Shown: one piece after another, positions 1 through 14,007 of the stretch
How positions within the stretch are numbered: position 1 is the stretch's first letter
How the letters are laid out: each line of letters begins with the position of its first letter
Source of the DNA: Capillidium heterosporum
Taxonomy: Eukaryota; Entomophthoromycota; Entomophthoromycetes; Entomophthorales; Capillidiaceae
Length of the DNA: 64,000 nt
Reading direction: 5' to 3'
NCBI GenBank assembly: GCA_016630905.1
Contig: WBMQ01000015.1
Location: 124,001 to 188,000 of the forward strand
Translations under genes and position numbers: made by a program
Notes under the pieces: generated by a model
What the model was told of the DNA's origin: nothing
Database searches by the model: none
What the model saw: the letters and a program-made list of their open reading frames with translations, nothing else

Positions 1-1788
<1,788 letters not shown>

Positions 1789-2449
1789 GTTGAGTTTTTA
1801 GGTTAGATACTTTTGTATGTAGGGTCACTACTTTAGTAAATTTTTAGAATTTTGAGTTTTTTATATGAATTTTAGTTTGTAAATGATGTTTCAATTTTTA
1901 TTACTGTAGTGTATGTCTTTGTAGATAGTATATATCCATGGATTTGATATAGATTTAGTTTTGTATCGACTCAAATAGTATCAATAATCACATTCCCTTT
2001 AGAAAAAGACTTGAAAATGTCTATTTATATTTGATGGCTGTCTCCTCAAGTATCAGCATTTTCTATCTCTTTCCTCCTCTACTTCCCTTTGGCCAACTTA
2101 CCTTCTATATGAAATACTTGCTGGAATGAGGCTTAGAAAAATATATATACAAAAGATATAGAACCGTTCCTTGGACAAGTAGATAATACTAAATAAGTTT
2201 CTTAGGAAAATAGTATACAGCTGTCTAAAAGTGTTGCTTAATTTGATCGCCAATACCTTGTTGGATGTGTTGTATATCTACTTTGGCTCCGATTTACCTT
2301 TGATAAACAGGGTTCCAGCCATACAAACCTTAAATAGACGAGAAGAGAAAACATGGTAGTGCTAAACAACTTGATAAATAATAAACATTTATAAACGATC
2401 AAGGTCAGCCTCAAGCTACCTTTCAACAAGCTAAACTATCATAACAAAC
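1789..2449. other. intergenic, URA2 3' flank
   Basis: AT-rich sequence after the URA2 stop. I see no convincing coding frame, RNA gene or repeat here. Confidence 0.5.
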
Positions 2450-3528
2450 ATGCCAAACCTTGAAGCAATTAAATCATATTTCTATACGACCTTGAGCATA
2501 GCCATCATATTAAGCATCCTATTCCTCATCTTCAGAAAGTACCATGATCTTGTATTCTACATTACTTTTTTCTTGGCTATGATAGCATTTTAAGCTTGAT
2601 TGAGTTCAAGAGCCACCGAGCCTTCTACGAAACGAATTTCAACCTCATATTCATCCCCAAGTTTAGAATATTTTTATATGCTTAGCTATGGTGATGGATC
2701 ATTATTATATCGATGCTGTTATTCTTATAATACTCGCCTGTGGCGTCTTAATCTTGGTATCAAATTGTTACTATAGCACCTGTGAGAAGTTGAGATTTGT
2801 AATTGCTGGTTTGGAAAGCAATATTGAAAAGTTTCAGGTTTGATGTAGTAAAATGTAGGATACTGGAGGGTAAGAAATAAACTAAACATGTATATATACA
2901 TTGGTTTCCCTGAAATGCCTTTGCTTCACTTTTTTAGATCGCTTAAATCAGTGACCATCAACATTGGAAATATAGCCAAAAAGACCGGCTACCACTGTTG
3001 TAGGATCGTTTCAGCCAATTCGTGTCTGAGTCTAAACTGATTTGTTTATATATTGGAGTTGCCTACTATAGTTGAATTGTAAAGCGCTAGTAAATAAATG
3101 CTAAACTTATTTAATTTCTTTATAAAGGATCGTATAGCAAACATTTATGATAATTTGGTTCTGATGACAGCTCATATTTGATTCGAGGTCGTATCAATAA
3201 AAAAGAGAAAGCCCTCATTTTAGCAAACAAATAGGTGTGGAATTTGAAATTTCAAGTAAATGTACAGCTATTTCCCTTTACTTTGATCTTTTGCTTAAGT
3301 TCGGCTCGACACATGAAGTTATTTGTCAAAGCTTTGTTCCAAGTAGGTCTCTGCATCTATATCTCCACTTTTCTACTTGTGGCATATCAAATTTTCAATA
3401 CAATCCAAGACTTTATGCTTAGCAAAGCTTGCTACTCTAGCTTCGACAACTACTACTTTGTGATATCTGATAGGAACGATACGGTGGCTCCTTCCTTTCA
3501 TCAAGTCAATCGAAGCCACAAATATTAA
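2450..3528 (+). pseudogene. fragments of a multi-pass membrane protein, probably decayed
   Basis: An ATG at 2450 opens a 47-codon frame that ends at 2593 and contains two hydrophobic stretches around an RKYHD turn. More hydrophobic coding-like stretches follow on the same strand: about 2600-2685; 2686-2840, with the segment DAVILIILACGVLILVS; and 3235-3528, with two further hydrophobic helices. The frame is interrupted by stops between them. The series resembles successive transmembrane helices of one receptor- or transporter-like gene that has decayed, or whose introns I cannot place. No family is recognised, and it could also be several unrelated short frames. Confidence 0.3.
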
Positions 3529-3636
3529 GGGCTGCTTCTACTTTTGCTTTTTAGGTAGCATGGTACGTTTATCCCCGAACGACAACTCGGGATTTTATAT
3601 TTATATCTCAAATTAGCAGAGAAACTTACATCCAAA

Positions 3637-4298
3637 ATGAAGCTGCTTCTAAACTGTTTATGGAAATCATTCTTTAGTATAGGTCAGTATAAGCCCTGGC
3701 GAGTTGATAGTTTATGGAGGATTTTACTCACTGCTTGACAACAAATATTAGTCGCTAAATCGAAAAGCCAGATACTCCTATCCATCCAAAACTCACAATT
3801 ATTTAATGTTGATGGACTCAAAGGACAGCGTTTACGCTCAAAAACTCCCTGCGCTCTGATCATTTGACGACGATGATTGAAAATAAATTCTACGTATTTA
3901 GGGGATACAACCATGGCCCCGACAAGCTAACCAGTCTAAACCAACTATACTATTACGATTTTTACTTGGAAAAGCAGATGGCTCAAAATATTAGCGGCGA
4001 AGTCTCTACCTCACTACTGGGAGCAAAATCAAGCGTATTAGGAGATGCGATTGTCTTTTATACTGTAGAGCGTAACTACATGGGTACATACTCAAGCTGT
4101 CACAAATACATGTATTCAATAGAATGTCGCATGTTTGAGCGCAAGAAGTATAAAGTCAATCCACTCAACGACATCATGTTTATCTGCTTGTCAATTGACC
4201 TCAATCAGAAGTTATACTCATTTGACAGGACCAAAGATTCAAAATTGATAGGCTATCGCTTTAACTTGAAAGACAACTCAACAGGTAATATGTATTAA
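3637..4298 (+). pseudogene. kelch-repeat protein remnant
   Basis: A possible signal peptide (MKLLLNCLWKSFFSI) starts at 3637. It is followed, in shifted frames, by kelch-like blades. One reads ELIVYGGFYSLLDNKY (3701-3748) and then meets an in-frame TAG. Another begins RSDHLTTMIENKFYVFRGYN (about 3852-3911) and continues as an open frame to 4298. The 'R-x-D-H ... N-x-F-Y-V-F-x-G-Y' pattern is typical of kelch blades, with Arg in place of the first Gly. At least one stop and two frame changes break it, so it is probably a pseudogene, although an unrecognised intron near 3683-3750 could remove some of these. Its partner and role are unknown. Confidence 0.5.
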
Positions 4299-5015
4299 AT
4301 TCATCCTTCATTTCACTATAAATACAAATACTCTTGATCAACCAAGTATAGGCATTGAGATAGTTTCAAATGCACTTGTTAGTTTAATTGATTTGACAGA
4401 CTTGGTATATCCCAACAGTAAAAATAGCCATACTAGGCGACGTTTAGAGTATATAGCGTTTAATCAGCTCAATAACCAACTTCTATGAGCGAATCCGATG
4501 ATAGATAACTCACTTTCAGTCAGCTTGGAATATGAGTTGGAAGTTAACTTTTGAAGTGATGAGATATTCCAATATGTTAGTAATACTTTCAATGTAGCAA
4601 ACTTAAGCTAATCTTTTGGACAGATATATTAGTTTTTTAATAGTAAGAATAAAAACAAAATTAAGCTATAGAATAAACTTTAGACTAGTATAACTATGTA
4701 TTATGGAAATACGATATACTACATTTTAAAATCAGCAGTCTCCAGTTTTTATATATTAGAGTTACCTTCAATTGTCATTGCTGAAGTTTTAAGCGCAGTA
4801 TTAAGACAATAGTATATTGAAATCGTCTATTGGCTTATTATCTTGCTTTTTAACTCCATTTTGTTATAACTGGATTCTCTATGTTACTAGAATTTATTAG
4901 AAAGTTGAAAATACTACCTGTAAATCTATATACCATCGACTTTCAAAACTTTAAAGTCTACTTAATATACCTCTAACATATTGCTTATACAAAAACGTAG
5001 CTATTCCAATAAGGA
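4299..5015. other. intergenic
   Basis: AT-rich spacer between the kelch remnant and the convergent 3' end of the ureF homologue. No supported feature. Confidence 0.5.
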
Positions 5016-5875
5016 TTAAGAGTTAAATATCTTGGAATACAAAGTGTCATGTCGAGCCTGTAGTATATCCATTAGTGGGCAAGTTTGGGCAGCATGTTCG
5101 GGGTTATATTTCAACCAGTCTGTAGTTTCTAAAAGATGGAAGAGGTAGGGATAGAGGTTTGTAGTCATGGTTTGGCATTGGTAAGGTCCTACCAAGTTGA
5201 GTCGAACTGCAGCTGACAGCAGGGATCGTAGCTGTTGGTATAAGTGTAAGTTCATGCTAGATGCTGTATATTGATATAAAATAAATAAGAGTAGTCAATG
5301 TAAAGGTTACCTAAATCTACTGAGAGGGAAGCTAAAGTGATAGCAAGGCATATTGGCATATGACCTTGAGCGTTAGTATTACCTCGTACCCTAAGCTTAT
5401 ACTTTTTTATTAGGTTACTTGATTTTCGTCCCTTTTCATCGTTGGCCAAGGTCGATAGGAAAGATCGATCCTGTAACATCAGTAGGGCTGTGCCTTGAGC
5501 TTTAGATGCTCGTTTCGTGACTTGATTTAAGCAAGATGCGTTGTACATGCTGTCTAACCTTTCAATGTCGTCTAAAGCTTGGTTTAAGCTCGATAGACTC
5601 ATATCCTCATCCGAGTTCAAATACCTTTCAGTAGTTAGGAAGGTCTGGACTAAGTAAGGCATGGTCGTAAAGGCGTAGGAATGTAAGATGGATCTGAGGA
5701 CGGCAACTAGACTCCCATTATCGACAATATAGCCCAATTGATGGCTTGCTTCCAGCCCAGACGACGCTACGAACCCTCCAGTCGGTAGTGCTGAGTCAGT
5801 TAGCTGCCACAGGATAAGTTGTTGATGGAACTGCTTCTGGTCAACTAGGGAAAGGGCTGCATTGGATTGTAACAT
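5016..5875 (-). CDS. ureF: urease accessory protein UreF
   Basis: UreF is a chaperone that, with UreD and UreG, helps assemble the nickel centre of urease. The protein is encoded by two exons (5875-5311 and 5263-5016) with a 47-nt intron (5264-5310, phase 1), giving 270 residues, a normal UreF length. The N-terminal half carries the family signature (LTDSALPTGGFVASSGLEASH, residues about 25-45). The exon junction restores DLASSMNLHLYQQLRSLLSA, followed by a VRLNLVGP stretch typical of the C-terminal helices. The start ATG at 5875 is the first in frame. It is transcribed divergently from the ureG homogue 308 bp away, so the two nickel chaperones may share a promoter region. No frame break is seen. 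Confidence 0.92.
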
Positions 5876-6183
5876 TCTATGTTGAAAGAACTAAAACTTG
5901 CAGCTCCCCAACTTATATTTATAGGGGTTCAACTCCCCATATTTGGTAGTATCAATCGGGTTATGTGTTAGCCGTGTTTTGAACCCATTTTCAAATTTAA
6001 TGAAATACCTTCCAATTTCAGGCGTGCAAAACAGTCTTATTTAGTTTACTGCCATCACGCCTGTGATCATAAGTTGGTTTCCGGTTATAGATAAAGGGAT
6101 ATTAGGCAACGTCATACTTGATTTTGGCCCTATTTAAAATCTAGAGTTGAAGTTCTTTAATTGGGTTTATAAAACAAGAAACT
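5876..6183. promoter_or_regulatory. bidirectional promoter region between ureF and ureG
   Basis: A 308-bp spacer separates the divergent start codons of two urease chaperone genes. It must contain both core promoters unless they lie inside the genes. No specific binding site could be assigned by eye, and co-regulation is inference from the arrangement. Confidence 0.6.
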
Positions 6184-7139
6184 ATGGAACAGAACAAGGC
6201 ACAAGTTTGTAGGTTCGAGGAAGCTGGAACTAAAGGCCACAACGGTGAAGCAGGTCACGAGCATTCCCACAGCCATGACCACGCTCATAGTCACGACCAC
6301 AGTCACAGCTACGGTGACGCTAATAGAGGACGTCATCAATCAAAGCCTTTTAACGCCATCGAACACGGCCATGATCACGCTCAACTCGACCATCCAGGGA
6401 GATATGACGACCGTGAGCTACCAATTTTCAAAGGAAGAGATTGGTCTGAACGTTCCTATACCGTAGGTATCGGAGGGTAAGTTCATATGTTCAGAATTCA
6501 TTTAACTTAACCGTCCCAACAAACAATAGACCAGTTGGTAGTGGTAAGACTGCCTTGATGTTAGCCCTATGCCAACGACTGCGTACTGAATACAATCTAT
6601 GCTGCGTTACCAATGACATATTCACCAAAGAGGATACTGAGTTCCTCATCCGTAACAAGGCTCTCGAACCGGAGAAGATCAAGGCTATCGAGACTGGAGG
6701 ATGCCCCCATGCCGCCATCCGTGAAGATATCTCAGCCAATTTGAACGCCTTAGAAGAATTACAAGTAACCTTCAACCCCCAGCTACTTCTAGTTGAAAGT
6801 GGCGGTGACAATTTGGCCGCTAACTACTCGAGGGAACTAGCTGATTACATCATCTACGTCATCGACGTCGCCGGCGGTGATAAGATTCCCCGTAAAGGTG
6901 GACCAGGTATTACACAGAGTGATTTATTGGTCATCAACAAGACCGACTTAGCTCAAGCCGTAGGTGCCGACCTTGATGTCATGCGCAGGGATTCCAACAA
7001 GATGCGACAGACTGGTCCTACCGTCTTTGCTCAGGTTAAGCACGGTCAAGGTATGGATGAGATCATCAACCTTATCTTGGCTGCTTGGAAGGAAAGTGGG
7101 GCTTTCGACTACTACGAGGCGTCGGCAGCATCGAAATAA
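6184..7139 (+). CDS. ureG: urease accessory GTPase UreG with His-rich N-terminus
   Basis: UreG is a SIMIBI-class GTPase that delivers Ni2+ to apo-urease. Exons 6184-6476 and 6530-7139 flank a 53-nt phase-2 intron and give about 300 residues. Residues 20-70 are a histidine/aspartate-rich tail of [13 protein letters not shown] type, a probable metal store. The P-loop GIGGPVGSGKT (residues 95-105) is rebuilt across the splice junction. ETGGCPH (containing the conserved Cys-Pro-His metal site), ESGGDN and the guanine-specificity motif NKTDL follow. The protein ends in a standard UreG C-terminus. It is divergent from ureF and shows no frame break. Confidence 0.95.
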
Positions 7140-7661
7140 ATAGCACCGGTTTTGTTGAAATTATACTAGTGGAATAACAAATCTATAACAGAGGTTTTGG
7201 TACTTTTTGAAGCTGGTTAAATAATTGATCCTGAGCCAAGTACATTTTTTTACCTTTTACTTCAGGTCATGAGTTATTTTCATTTTTGGTTTGAAAGAAA
7301 AGATTGTTGGCTTTATATACATACACGAACTAGAAAGCTATATTAATGTTTAAAATTAATATCACTGATATATACTGTTACAATATATACTATTTTTGAG
7401 CACAAATCAAATGTACTGTACATTTCAAAATAAAATCACACATTCAACAATTTGCCAGTCAGGATGAATTGTCAGCTATGTCGGTAATAGTATACTATAG
7501 TATATATATTAATGTCGAATACATACAAAAGTAAAGTTACAGTGAAAGCTTACAGGCCTTTTAATTTAAAAAATAAGCAGTATACGCTCAACAGGACAAT
7601 TCGATAATCTACTTTTAAAAAAGCTTTTTGGGACGATGTTGGGGTAGTCAGGTTAGTTTGC
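7140..7661. other. intergenic between convergent ureG and HSP60
   Basis: AT-rich convergent 3' spacer. No supported gene or repeat. Confidence 0.5.
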
Positions 7662-9420
7662 TTACATCATACCACCCATGCCGCCCATACCTCCCATTCC
7701 ACCCATACCACCACCGGGGGCACCGGCAGACTTCTCAGGCTGAGGGGCATCGACGATCATGCATTCGGAAGTAGTCAATAATGAAGCTACACCGGAGGCA
7801 TCGACCAAGGAGGTACGTACGACCTTGACGGGATCCAAGATACCTTGAGAGATCATGTCAACGTACTTGAGGTTGGCGGCATCAAAGCCGTAGGTGAAGT
7901 TGTCGATGTGGTCGTCCAACAATTTACCAACAACAACGGAACCTTCCGAACCGGCGTTGGTGACAATGGTTCGGCAGGGCTTCTGAACAGCCTGCTTGAT
8001 GATGTTGATACCCAGCTGCTGGTCAAAGTTCTCACCCTTGAGTTCGTTCAAGATCTTGGTCGATTTAACAAAGCGACACCACCACCGGGGACGATACCTT
8101 CCTCGACAGCGGCACGAGTGGCATTGAGAGCATCGACGATACGGTCCTTCTTCTCACCGACCTCGACTTCGCTGGAACCACCGACGCGGATGACGGCGAC
8201 ACCACCCGACAGCTTAGCTAAACGCTCCTGCAATTTCTCCTTCTCGTATTCGGATACGGTGGCGTCGGAGATGGCAGCACGGAGCTGTTCACAGCGCTCG
8301 TTCAAGGACTCCTTGGAGCCGGCACCATTGAGGATGACAGTGTCCTCCTTGGTAACAGTAACGGAACCACAGGTACCGAACATATCGGGGGTAGCTTTGT
8401 CCAACTTGACGTCGAGTTCGTCGGTGAAGACGGTACTACCGGTGAGGATGGAGAGATCACCAAGGATGGATTTACGGTTGTCACCGAAGCCGGGGGCCTT
8501 GACGGCAGCGACCTGGATCTGACCACGGAGCTTGTTGAGGATGCAGGCGGCCAAAGCTTCACCAGTCGATATCCTCAGCTACGATAAGGAGTGGGCGGCG
8601 CTGGGTGGCCGAAGCTTCAAGAGCGGGAAGTACGTCCTGGACGGCTGAGATCTTCTTTTCGGATAACAGGATCAAAGGGTTCTCGAACTCGACTTTCTGG
8701 GCCTTGACGTCGGTGATGAAGTAGGGGGAGATGAATCCACGGTCGAAACGCATACCTTCGGTGACGTCCAAAATATCCTCCAAGGTCTTGCCTTCCTTGA
8801 CGGTAATGACACCCTCTTTACCGACCTTTTCCATGGCATTAGCGATCAACTGACCAACGTGCTTATCGCCGTTGGCTGAGATGGTGGCGACCTGGGCGAT
8901 CTCTTCACTGGTGGTGATGGCTCTGGAGTTTTCCTTCAAGAACTTGACGACCTGGTCGACAGCCTGCTGGACACCACGACGTAAGTCCATGGGGTTACAG
9001 CCGGCAGCAACGTTCTTGACACCTTCGGTGAAGATAGCCTGAGCCAAAACAGTGGCGGTAGTGGTACCATCACCAGCATTTTCGTTGGCACGATTGGCTA
9101 CATCCTGAACCAATCTAAACCCATTAAACATTGCATATATAAAAAAGTTACCTGGCGCCCAAGTTTTCGAATTTATCTTCAAGGGTGATGGATTTGGCAA
9201 CGGTAACACCATCCTTGGTGATCTTGGGGGAGCCGTAAGGCTGATCGATAAGGACGTTGCGGCCACGGGGACCCAGGGTAACGGCAACGGCCTTAGCCAG
9301 GATGTTGACACCGCTGAGGAGAGCAGCACGACCTTCGACACCGAATTTCAATTCCTTGTGGGAACTGTAGCTACGGATCAAGGCTCTAGTGACTGTGGGG
9401 TTGACAAGTTTGCGGAACAT
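7662..9420 (-). CDS. HSP60: mitochondrial chaperonin HSP60
   Basis: HSP60 is the group I chaperonin of the mitochondrial matrix and folds imported proteins with its co-chaperonin HSP10. A basic, Ser/Arg-rich presequence starts at 9420. It is followed by [11 protein letters not shown] and the ATP-site motif [12 protein letters not shown] 37-nt intron (9115-9151) splits the region between these. The chaperonin signature [16 protein letters not shown] is present, and the protein ends in the classic GGM-repeat tail. The frame shifts twice: near 8565 (one extra base in the EDIDGEA segment) and near 8066 (one base missing in an A-run after VALL). Because the rest is perfectly conserved and HSP60 is essential, sequence errors are the likely cause. 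Confidence 0.95.
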
Positions 9421-10293
9421 AGTAGCTTTCCTTTTCTATTTCTATTAGGTCGGACCTGACTAAACTGAAAAAAGTTGGGATAAAGATTTTACACAAGGCT
9501 GGTAAGAAATTTATAGCTAAGCAACTCTCAAGACAGAGCCAATTTGATCAAATCAAATTGTAAGCCTTCCCGAAAATTTTCAAAGGTGGCGGATTTGGTA
9601 AGTTTGATTGAACGATATTGTGGTTTTGGGATACGTACCCGAAAATCCTCAGTTTACTTTACAGTCCATTTGCAATTTGATAAATGAAGCTTACTTGATT
9701 GGAGTGAAGAAGGTAGAATCATCTAGAATTTTCAACCTGAATGATTCATAAAGCAGGTTTTCAAGCTTTTATGGATTCAAATAGGAAAGCTGTGAAGAGG
9801 ACTACATCTAAAGCTCTGAGCTAGTATGATGGAAACTATATTCCTAAGACTTTGGATATTTCATGCTGGCTTGAGAATCCTATACGTTCTTGATTAGTAG
9901 ATAAGACTACTCTAGCTGTGAATTTAACTTTAAGTCCAACAAAAAAGGCTCCCTAAATATATTATTTCGTATAGCAAGAGAACTTCTTAAATTCAAAGAT
10001 GTGGATGCTAATTTGATAAAATACTCTGTTAAATGCATCTTTAGATAACCACTTTCTTCAGGCTTCCCATAGCTTTTACCATCATCCAAGTCTTGTCAGT
10101 TACAAAGCACCGAAAATCCGCCATTCAAACACCAAATCCAAAATGCAATTCTGTTCATTACAATCTTCCTTTCAGCCTATCATTTTACTTTACTTGAAAC
10201 TTAATTGGCTACAATTAATCAAAATCTCTTAATATCAATCTACAATCTATTAGTTTTAGATCAAAACTTTACGTTCACTTTCAAAGTTAAAAG
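9421..10293. other. divergent promoter region HSP60 / NDUFB2-like
   Basis: 873 bp between two divergent start codons. It contains GAA/TTC-rich words near 9570 and 9730 that could be degenerate heat-shock elements, but none is a clear nGAAnnTTCnnGAAn array. No coding frame is supported. Confidence 0.4.
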
Positions 10294-10554
10294 ATGGCAG
10301 GAGGTCATGGAAACAGTTTACATCTAGGTCCCAAATCGAGACCCCACTTATTTTTAGCCAAGGCCATGGGTGCCACCATGTGGTTCTGGATCTTCTACAA
10401 GATGAAGCAGGATGGTGCTGTACTATTCGTAAACTTTTTATTTATTGCATAGTTTTAAATTTTTGAATAGGGGTTCCGCCATCCTTGGGATGGACATGGC
10501 CACGGTCATGGTCACGGTCACGACGACAAAGGTCACTCTGATTCCCACCATTAG
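10294..10554 (+). CDS. NDUFB2: NADH dehydrogenase (complex I) accessory subunit, NDUFB2/AGGG-like
   Basis: A small 72-residue protein from two exons (10294-10428 and 10471-10554; 42-nt intron, phase 0). It has a short N-terminus and one membrane helix containing MWFWIFYKMKQDG (residues 29-41), then FRHPWDGHGHGHGHGH and a His/Asp-rich end. The order 'G-x-MWFWI-basic/aromatic-DG ... HPWD' matches the NDUFB2 (AGGG) subunit of the complex I membrane arm, whose human version reads LMWFWILWRFWHDS followed by HFPYPDPSQW. The His-rich tail replaces the acidic tail of animals. The identification rests on short motifs, so another small inner-membrane protein cannot be excluded. A second complex I subunit lies at 56.5 kb. 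Confidence 0.72.
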
Positions 10555-11523
10555 AACTATTAAATTGTGTTCGAACGACAAGTAGGGTAATTTTGTTTTT
10601 AAAGTCTGCTGTTTTTATCAAAGCGTCAATTTCTTATTTGATATCTAGCCTAGCAACTTATATGGGCATAATTTTTAAAAGTGGTTGCTATTTTTAACTT
10701 TAATATTTAAATTTTTAGCTGAATTCAAATTATTATTTAGATACCTTTAGATTATAGAGTTGATGTTTACAGAAGACTTATACTTATTCATTTATTTACC
10801 AATTCATTTTAAATCTAAATATGGGCTATAACTTTTATAGCTATATTTTTCACATCAAATCTGCTTGATTTTTAGCTTTACAGCGACTTTTTGATATTTA
10901 GAAGCACGTATTACATAACATTCATGACTTGAATAGTTTCCTAAGCAGCCTATATTTTATACTGTTGTTAAATTCCAATATTTCAACCACTTTGATGATA
11001 GAATTCTATATTGCTTTACAGCATATTTGAGTTTATTTTAAGGATGTATAAAGATAGGTACATAGCCCAATTAAAGTTTATATAAGCTTTATTTTGTACA
11101 AAATATATTAACAACAAATAGATTTATAATGACAATTTGAACTATACTTGCAGTTTATTGAACCAGTCTTTAAGCTTAGAAATCGACAGTAGTTAGCACC
11201 CCAGCTTAGGCTTACTAAAGGCGTATGTTTTTTGAATTCCAATGTGCATTTCCAAGGCTGTAAAGGTTCATTGCTGTCGTAGGGTTGAGGCTTTAAGCAG
11301 GGAAGTTAATATGAACCAAAAGTGATCTGTTACAAATCCTACAATGTAAGCGCTAAACACGATAAATATATAATGTTATGGCAACCAAAAGATACACTTC
11401 AACATGAGCTTTTAAATAGAAACAAAAGCACAAATATATCCAACATAAATGTAAGCACTTACTATGAAACTCGATATAATTGTTCAATCTAAAAATCCAC
11501 TTATATTTACATAAACTTGTCCT
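10555..11523. other. intergenic, convergent
   Basis: Very AT-rich 3' spacer between the NDUFB2-like gene and the APSES factor. No supported gene. Confidence 0.5.
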
Positions 11524-14007
11524 TTAATGCTGCTTAACTTCAGCAGTAGCAACTGGCTGTTCCAACTCATCACTCTCCTTCATATCCTCCAACCTAGCGT
11601 TAAGTAAGTTGAGCTGGTACTTGGTGCACAAAAGTTGGTGGCTAGATATAGCCTGCCAGGTATTGACATTCTCAATCTCGGTTTGCATGCTTTTGAGTAC
11701 TTCTTGATATCCTTTCTTATATCCTAAGGTCATACGGTTGACTTCTAATAGATTGAATAGTTAGCAGTGTATTAATGGAATAGAAATTACCTTCGCTAAC
11801 GACATCCTCCCGAATTTCACCACTGTCGGGTCTGGGGGAATCCTTCATCTTTTTGGTTAGAGGGGCACTTTCCAATAAATGTTCACTCGAAATCTTATTT
11901 ATGACCTTGATATTAGAGTTGCTATCTAAAACTTCTTTAGGCGCGGCAGTTTGATTTTCAGATGGTTGGTGAGTATCCTGAAACTCAAAGACGTCGTTAT
12001 CAACTTGATGGTTACCTGGAGAACCCGGTAGCTCTTTCCCATTGGCTTGCTTCGAATCAGGCCAAAGTGGATCTTGCTATAATTTAAAAAAAATTTAAAA
12101 TCACTTCAAATAAAAGTTAAACTTACAGTGTGGTCGATCATGAAGTCCTGTGGAGTAAGACAGTTGACTTCCTTCAAGAACCTACGGAAACCCTTCTTAC
12201 GCAGGATGGTGAGGATGGGTATGACGTTGAGCTTGCGAGCGACATCAATGGGGGTAGCTCCATTGACATCGTGGTAGTACAGTAATGGTTCGACAAAGGC
12301 CTTTGTGTTCTTATCGATGAGGAGCTGCTCCAAATAGTAGCATGACGAGGCAAAGTGTTGGTAGGAAGATACGTCGATACAACACAGCACAATATGGTGA
12401 AGGATATTCTGATTGAAGTTGTCGATCAACTGCAGCGAGTCGATCAGTTGCTTGATCAGTTCAGGGAAGGTACCTAGCTGATGGGCTGAGGGGGAGTGGA
12501 CGATCCGCATGACAGCGGTTTCTCCTTTGTAGTTGCGACAAGCTATGTTGGCTCCCAGCATGCAGAGCTGACTTACAGCGGTGGCTTTGCCCGCCTCGGC
12601 AGCCCAGTGCAGTATTGTGTTCCCTTCTGGGTCCAGTACCCGTGAGATGTCAAAGAGCCCACCCGGCTTGAGCATTTCAATCAGCTCAGGATCCAGAGGG
12701 AAGTCTCCAGTGGTGGACATCAACGAATCTTCGACGGCAAGGGCCTGGACTTTGGCTGAAAGTTTGGAGAGTGGCCTCACGAAGTCGGGTAAATTGCTTT
12801 CTGTATTTATGGTTTTAGAGTGTGGGTTAGGGATCATCGAACTAGCCAAGATCTGCCCAAAGGACTTCTCGGGCACCTTGCTTATACGGGAGTTCCCGGT
12901 CGGGGTTTTCATACCGATTGGAGTTTGCCTTCTGGGTTGTTTCTCCATCGTCCGCAACAGTGGTTCTTCAAACGAGTCAAAGGACCTCATCTGTGCTGCT
13001 GTTTTGGGTAAAATTGGGACGACTCTCCGAGGCTCGTATGTTGGTTGATTAGATTGTGCGTCTTGAGGTATTTGTGACGGATCAGCTGGCATAGCACTAT
13101 TGATTGAATCAGCCGCACCTTCGGCATTAATGGACTCCATATTAGCACCATCGTGTATATTCGAAGCATCGTTTATTTTGAAAGTGGTTTGCTTGGTACT
13201 AGTTCCAGGTGTCTTTTTTTGTTTAGGACCCTTTTGCTTAGGTTTGGGTTTTCTGAATGAAGGAGATTGGAAGGCGGGCGAAGGTCCAACCCTAGGAAGT
13301 AACATCTTATTGTCTGAGCCGACTTGAAGGCAATTGTATTGGGTCCTAGCCAATTTCATGAAATGCTTCTCAACTTCAATTTTCAACTGATCAGAATCGG
13401 GATAGTGAAATTTGCTATGTGGAGTAACATGGGCGGATTTTGATTTTCGATGATGAACAGCTGTGTTTACTACTTCTACATCCTTTATATCTGGATGTAA
13501 AATAGGCTCCAAATAACTGAAAACGTTGTATCTTTTTGCCATGTATATAGCATATTGAACTGGAGCCCTAAAAAGTTAAGGGAATCAATACTTTCAAATA
13601 AATTTGTAAAATTACCAAGTTCCTTGACATTTCACATGCCCACCTTGTTGCTTTTCAGTTGGAGCATCAGCTAAATCTTTTTCAACCAACTTAAATCTCA
13701 GTGTCTTCTCCAACCCGGCTACTTTCAGGATATGGGTGATGTTTACATAGGAGTCATTTACTCTGCGTAGTACTATTTGAGATGCGATATTGTACTGTAA
13801 GTATTGAATTCCATTGTAAGATTCTCGAAAAACCTTTCCATCTCTAAGGTCAAATGCAGTAGAAAGTTTGGCTGGAGGAGTAACCATCATTCGAGGCGCA
13901 ATGTACACCGGAATTACTCTTTCTGCACCTTCAGGCCTAGGAGCTATCGGAGTGTTCAATGTGTTTGGAAGTATGTGCTTAAATTTGTCATTGACTGAAT
14001 TATCCAT
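11524..14007 (-). CDS. APSES/KilA-N domain transcription factor with ankyrin repeats (Mbp1/Res-like)
   Basis: Probable DNA-binding subunit of an MBF/SBF-type G1/S transcription complex. Four exons (14007-13616, 13567-12127, 12076-11791, 11744-11524) with introns of 46-50 nt give about 779 residues. The APSES domain spans residues about 55-150, with IVLRRVNDSYVNITHILKVAG, EKQQGGHVKCQGTW across the first splice site, and then YNVFSYLEPIL. A basic Pro/Lys-rich linker follows. An ankyrin segment near residues 445-510 starts DPEGNTILHWAAEAGKA. A helical, probably coiled-coil C-terminus (exons 3-4) would serve dimerisation or partner binding. This layout matches Mbp1/Swi4/Res proteins. No frame break is seen. 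Which paralogue it is cannot be told from motifs alone. Confidence 0.9.

Noticed and set aside
7845-8522. 225-codon plus-strand frame across HSP60
   Set aside because: Antisense shadow of the highly conserved, codon-biased HSP60 coding sequence; its translation has no protein family features.
12581-13048. 155-codon plus-strand frame
   Set aside because: Antisense to the APSES factor exon 2, which is supported by domains and splice phases.
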